A stretch of 34,256 nucleotides of DNA, from the NCBI GenBank assembly GCA_964446745.1, contig CAYURR010000011.1, positions 1-34,256 on the forward strand, given 5' to 3'. The translations under genes and the position numbers were made by a program. The notes beneath the pieces were generated by a model that worked only from the letters and a program-made list of their open reading frames with translations, was not told where the DNA came from and searched no databases. Shown here piece after piece: positions 32,440-34,256 of this stretch. The DNA is from CAYURR01 sp964446745. Lineage in GTDB: Bacteria > Bacillota > Clostridia > Lachnospirales > WQUN01. How positions within the stretch are numbered: position 1 is the stretch's first letter; each line of letters starts with the position of its first letter.

Positions 32440-32490
32440 AATATAATTCCAATTATTTTTCTTGTCAATAGTTATATTGAATGATACACT
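32440..32490. promoter_or_regulatory. overlapping divergent promoters (GH116 gene and small ORF)
   Basis: Minus strand: TTGACA (32463-32468), 17 bases, TATATT (32440-32445), start near 32433 for the GH116 gene. Plus strand: TTGTCA (32462-32467), 17 bases, TACACT (32485-32490), start near 32497 for the 27-codon ORF. The two -35 boxes occupy the same bases, so polymerase cannot use both at once. A dyad ATAATTccAATTAT (32443-32456) overlaps the minus -10 and may bind a regulator. Confidence 0.7.
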
Positions 32491-32529
32491 GATGATGTAG
32501 TGCTAATCTTTGCAAGGGGGAAGACACCC

Positions 32530-32613
32530 ATGGAAAAAAACATAATTGTAAAAGATGAGCAAGGCTACACATATGGAACCACAAGCAAACTCAAAGCGCA
32601 TAAGCTATTATAG
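32530..32613 (+). CDS. 27-residue small protein or gene remnant
   Basis: The ORF starts with ATG after AAGGGGG and has a good promoter. It begins MEKNIIVKDEQGYTYG and ends KLKAHKLL. The start resembles the N-terminus of a small clostridial protein family (VDEQGNEY.. then YPKRAKGLVKNGRA, from memory) but stops early, 14 bases before the palindrome at 32628. It may be a remnant, a genuine peptide, or a leader with no downstream gene on this strand. Confidence 0.42.
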   Translation: MEKNIIVKDEQGYTYGTTSKLKAHKLL

Positions 32614-32627
32614 GTTAGGCATGAAAA

Positions 32628-32774
32628 GGGGCTGTTACAAAACAAACCTTTACCACAGATCTTCACGGATTTTTAAGGATTCACACGGATAATACCCTTA
32701 AGAGGTTTTATCCGTGTAAATCTTACTAAATCCGTGTTAATCCGTGGTATGGTTCTGTTTTCTGTAACAGCCCC
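32628..32774. repeat. long palindrome, ACGGATT family copy 3
   Basis: Outer arms GGGGCTGTTACA (32628-32639) and TGTAACAGCCCC (32763-32774) are perfect. The interior repeats the words of copy 1 (TTCACGGAT, GGATTCACACGGATAATA at 32677-32694, TATCCGTGTAAATC at 32709-32722, AATCCGTGG). The stretch 32411-32811, without a large gene, holds only the divergent promoter, the small ORF and this element. Confidence 0.85.
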
Positions 32775-32811
32775 TAAATTTACAAATCTCTATACGTATT
32801 TACAATGTAGC

Positions 32812-33255
32812 TTACAGCGTTGTGTCCTTCGGCGGTTCGCCGTTACTATGGTTTGTGGTGTTGTCGCTCTCGCAGCAGCATGTATCATTTGATGCCTCCG
32901 GTGCGGGTGCATCGTTGCCGCAGCAGCAACCTTCCTTGTCCATGTTCTTTATGTTCTCGTTCAGATTGCGTGAGATCTCATCGATCACAGCCGCCGATTT
33001 CTTCAGCAACGACGACGATACAGACTTCACCTTGGGCTCCATTTCCTTCACGAGTGTTTCCATCTTTGAGCCGAACTCCCTAGAAAAGCCGTCCACGTTG
33101 TTTACAAAATCATGAACCCTCGCCTCAAAGTCGCTGCCCTCATATTCGAAAGTCGCGTAGTTCTTCTTCATAGCCTCAAGCAGCTTAGCAGCCTCGTCAG
33201 CCGAAATCTTACCTTCCTCAAGCAGTTGCAAAACCTTTAAACGTTCCTGTTTCAT
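32812..33255 (-). CDS. LiaX/YvlB-like N-terminal domain protein with Cys-rich tail
   Basis: A 147-residue protein. Residues 1-30 (MKQERLKVLQLLEEGKISAD...LLEAM) match the short helical domain at the start of YvlB/LiaX proteins, linked in other Bacillota to envelope stress. A helical, probably coiled middle (about 45-105) follows, then a tail with CCCGND and TCCCESD clusters and many Asn, Thr and Pro residues. There is no membrane segment and no beta-rich LiaX C-terminal domain. The ATG at 33255 is chosen because AGGAGGG is seven bases upstream; the ATG at 33261 is too close. Function unknown. Confidence 0.75.
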   Translation of the reverse strand: MKQERLKVLQLLEEGKISADEAAKLLEAMKKNYATFEYEGSDFEARVHDFVNNVDGFSREFGSKMETLVKEMEPKVKSVSSSLLKKSAAVIDEISRNLNENIKNMDKEGCCCGNDAPAPEASNDTCCCESDNTTNHSNGEPPKDTTL

Positions 33256-33354
33256 ATACATACCCTCCTGATCTGTGTTGACATGATTACTCTTAACATT
33301 ATTGTTATGAGCTTTCCAAGATATACGATATGATTTTATAAATGTCTCATAACG

Positions 33355-34173
33355 TCAGGCAAACTTTTTTGCATTGCTATTTCCATTATTTGTCATGATG
33401 TTATGCAGGATATTTATGCATACTCCCAGCATAAGCGTATCAAAAACCCTACATACAATGAATTGACATATATGAGCCATGTCATCAATCTTAACATTGA
33501 CATACTCCGGCAGCGAGTATGAGTTTCTTAATGACGCAAACAACATATATATGTCTATGTTCTTAGTTACTGTACTTGTATCTATGTATGAAGTAAACAT
33601 ATAGGCAATGCCCAGTATACTAACTAAATAAACAACTATTAACACTATAAGATTACTTACCTGGGGTAGCCTCATTGATAGGAGTATTTTACACAATACT
33701 AATATCATAATGATAAAAATAAGAACACCTATCACCAATCCTGGTATAGTCTTCGTGTTAACAACCGAAAAAGCAACTACATACATAATAGATAAATCAA
33801 CAGTCGACATCACAAACCCAAAAAGCTTATCAATTATGTAATCTGAATTTAACAGTAGTACAGAGCTACATATCATGAAATAAAGTGTACATATTGCGAT
33901 AAATATGTTTGTAGAACCTTTAGGATAAAAATCATTTGCTGAGTACATAATCATTAGATATGCAGCGATATAAACCCCGCAGACTGCGTTAATGATCTTT
34001 AATACATTATAAACACCTTGCTTGATCATCGTTACCCTGCTGTCAAAAAGCTTACCAACAAATAGCTGACTGCCAAAGCAAACAGATGCAAAAATAAATA
34101 TACACAGTAACGTTATAATTATAGTCGCCCTCCCATGTAAGCTGCGTCGTAGGTATACAAAAACTGGCCTCAA
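33355..34173 (-). CDS. polytopic membrane protein of unknown function
   Basis: A 272-residue frame with about six to seven hydrophobic segments (near 17-37, 59-77, 88-108, 120-140, 142-165, 174-197, 238-258). No family is recognised; it could be an ABC-2-type permease subunit. The start is doubtful: the frame opens with TTG at 34173 after an in-frame TAA, has no clear ribosome site, and the TTG lies in a terminator-like hairpin (34161-34187). Later Met codons would remove the first membrane segment. Its base composition is more AT-rich than that of its neighbours, which suggests separate ancestry or decay. Confidence 0.55.
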   Translation of the reverse strand: MRPVFVYLRRSLHGRATIIITLLCIFIFASVCFGSQLFVGKLFDSRVTMIKQGVYNVLKIINAVCGVYIAAYLMIMYSANDFYPKGSTNIFIAICTLYFMICSSVLLLNSDYIIDKLFGFVMSTVDLSIMYVVAFSVVNTKTIPGLVIGVLIFIIMILVLCKILLSMRLPQVSNLIVLIVVYLVSILGIAYMFTSYIDTSTVTKNIDIYMLFASLRNSYSLPEYVNVKIDDMAHICQFIVCRVFDTLMLGVCINILHNIMTNNGNSNAKKFA

Positions 34174-34187
34174 CTTGAAGCCAGTTT
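34161..34187 (-). terminator. terminator-like hairpin at the right edge
   Basis: AAACTGGC (34161-34168) and GCCAGTTT (34180-34187) pair perfectly across 11 bases, and on the minus strand five T follow the stem. It would end transcription from a gene beyond the window, or attenuate the membrane-protein gene, whose proposed TTG start lies inside it. Bases 34188-34256 show nothing else. Confidence 0.5.
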
Positions 34188-34256
34188 ACGGAGAGTATAA
34201 AATTTAATGATTATAAGGTTAGCTCATGATAAGTGATTGTTTTAGCAGACGCACAA

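Noticed and set aside
4222..32774. CRISPR array or insertion sequence for the three palindromes
   Set aside because: Copies are single and kilobases apart, with no regular spacers, no cas genes and no transposase ORF.

Overview
The window reads as chromosomal DNA of a Gram-positive, Clostridia-like member of the Bacillota. The evidence is AGGAGG-type ribosome-binding sites, a Gram-positive LexA box, two BlaI/BlaR1-type pairs, a YtrA-type GntR regulator with its ABC transporter, a LiaX-like protein, and gene families (DUF2284, MGMT-like ATL) common in clostridia. G+C is moderate, with a more AT-rich right end. No species is assigned. No rRNA or tRNA gene, CRISPR array, transposase or phage structural gene was seen.

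Region 1 (1-3879, + strand): the 3' part of a Gfo/Idh/MocA oxidoreductase gene is translationally coupled to four overlapping genes that match the SiaABCD signalling module known from Pseudomonas: PP2C phosphatase, diguanylate cyclase, small kinase and SiaC (DUF1987), in the order A-D-B-C. Region 2 (3891-5348, - strand): a small membrane protein and a zinc amidase with peptidoglycan-binding modules, separated by a long palindromic repeat. Region 3 (5440-11967, + strand): a complete tryptophan operon, trpE-G-D-C-F-B-A, preceded by a promoter, a Trp-rich leader peptide and an intrinsic terminator, i.e. an attenuator. Region 4 (11975-13379, - strand): a Y-family DNA polymerase under a promoter carrying LexA boxes.

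Region 5 (13401-28865) is dominated by genes of antibiotic- and envelope-stress response type. It holds a TetM/TetO-like ribosomal-protection GTPase behind a 12-codon leader ORF; a BlaI repressor with a BlaR1-like M56 protease fused to a subtilisin domain; a TetR-ABC exporter operon with two permeases; a GNAT / DUF2284 / ATL-like cluster; a second BlaI-BlaR1-like pair; and a GntR-ABC operon. Promoters and dyad operators can be read upstream of most of these. Region 6 (28929-34256): a SpoU/TrmH RNA methyltransferase, a GH116-type glycosidase sharing an overlapping divergent promoter with a 27-codon ORF, a LiaX-like Cys-rich protein and an AT-rich polytopic membrane protein.

Three related long palindromes (4222-4338, 15533-15634, 32628-32774), all built from repeats of an ACGGATT-like word, punctuate gene ends and look like a dispersed non-autonomous repeat family. 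The most interesting items are the Sia-type module, the M56-subtilase fusion with its compact terminator/promoter/operator palindrome, the leader ORF with a Shine-Dalgarno-sequestering alternative pairing before the Tet-like gene, and the palindrome family.
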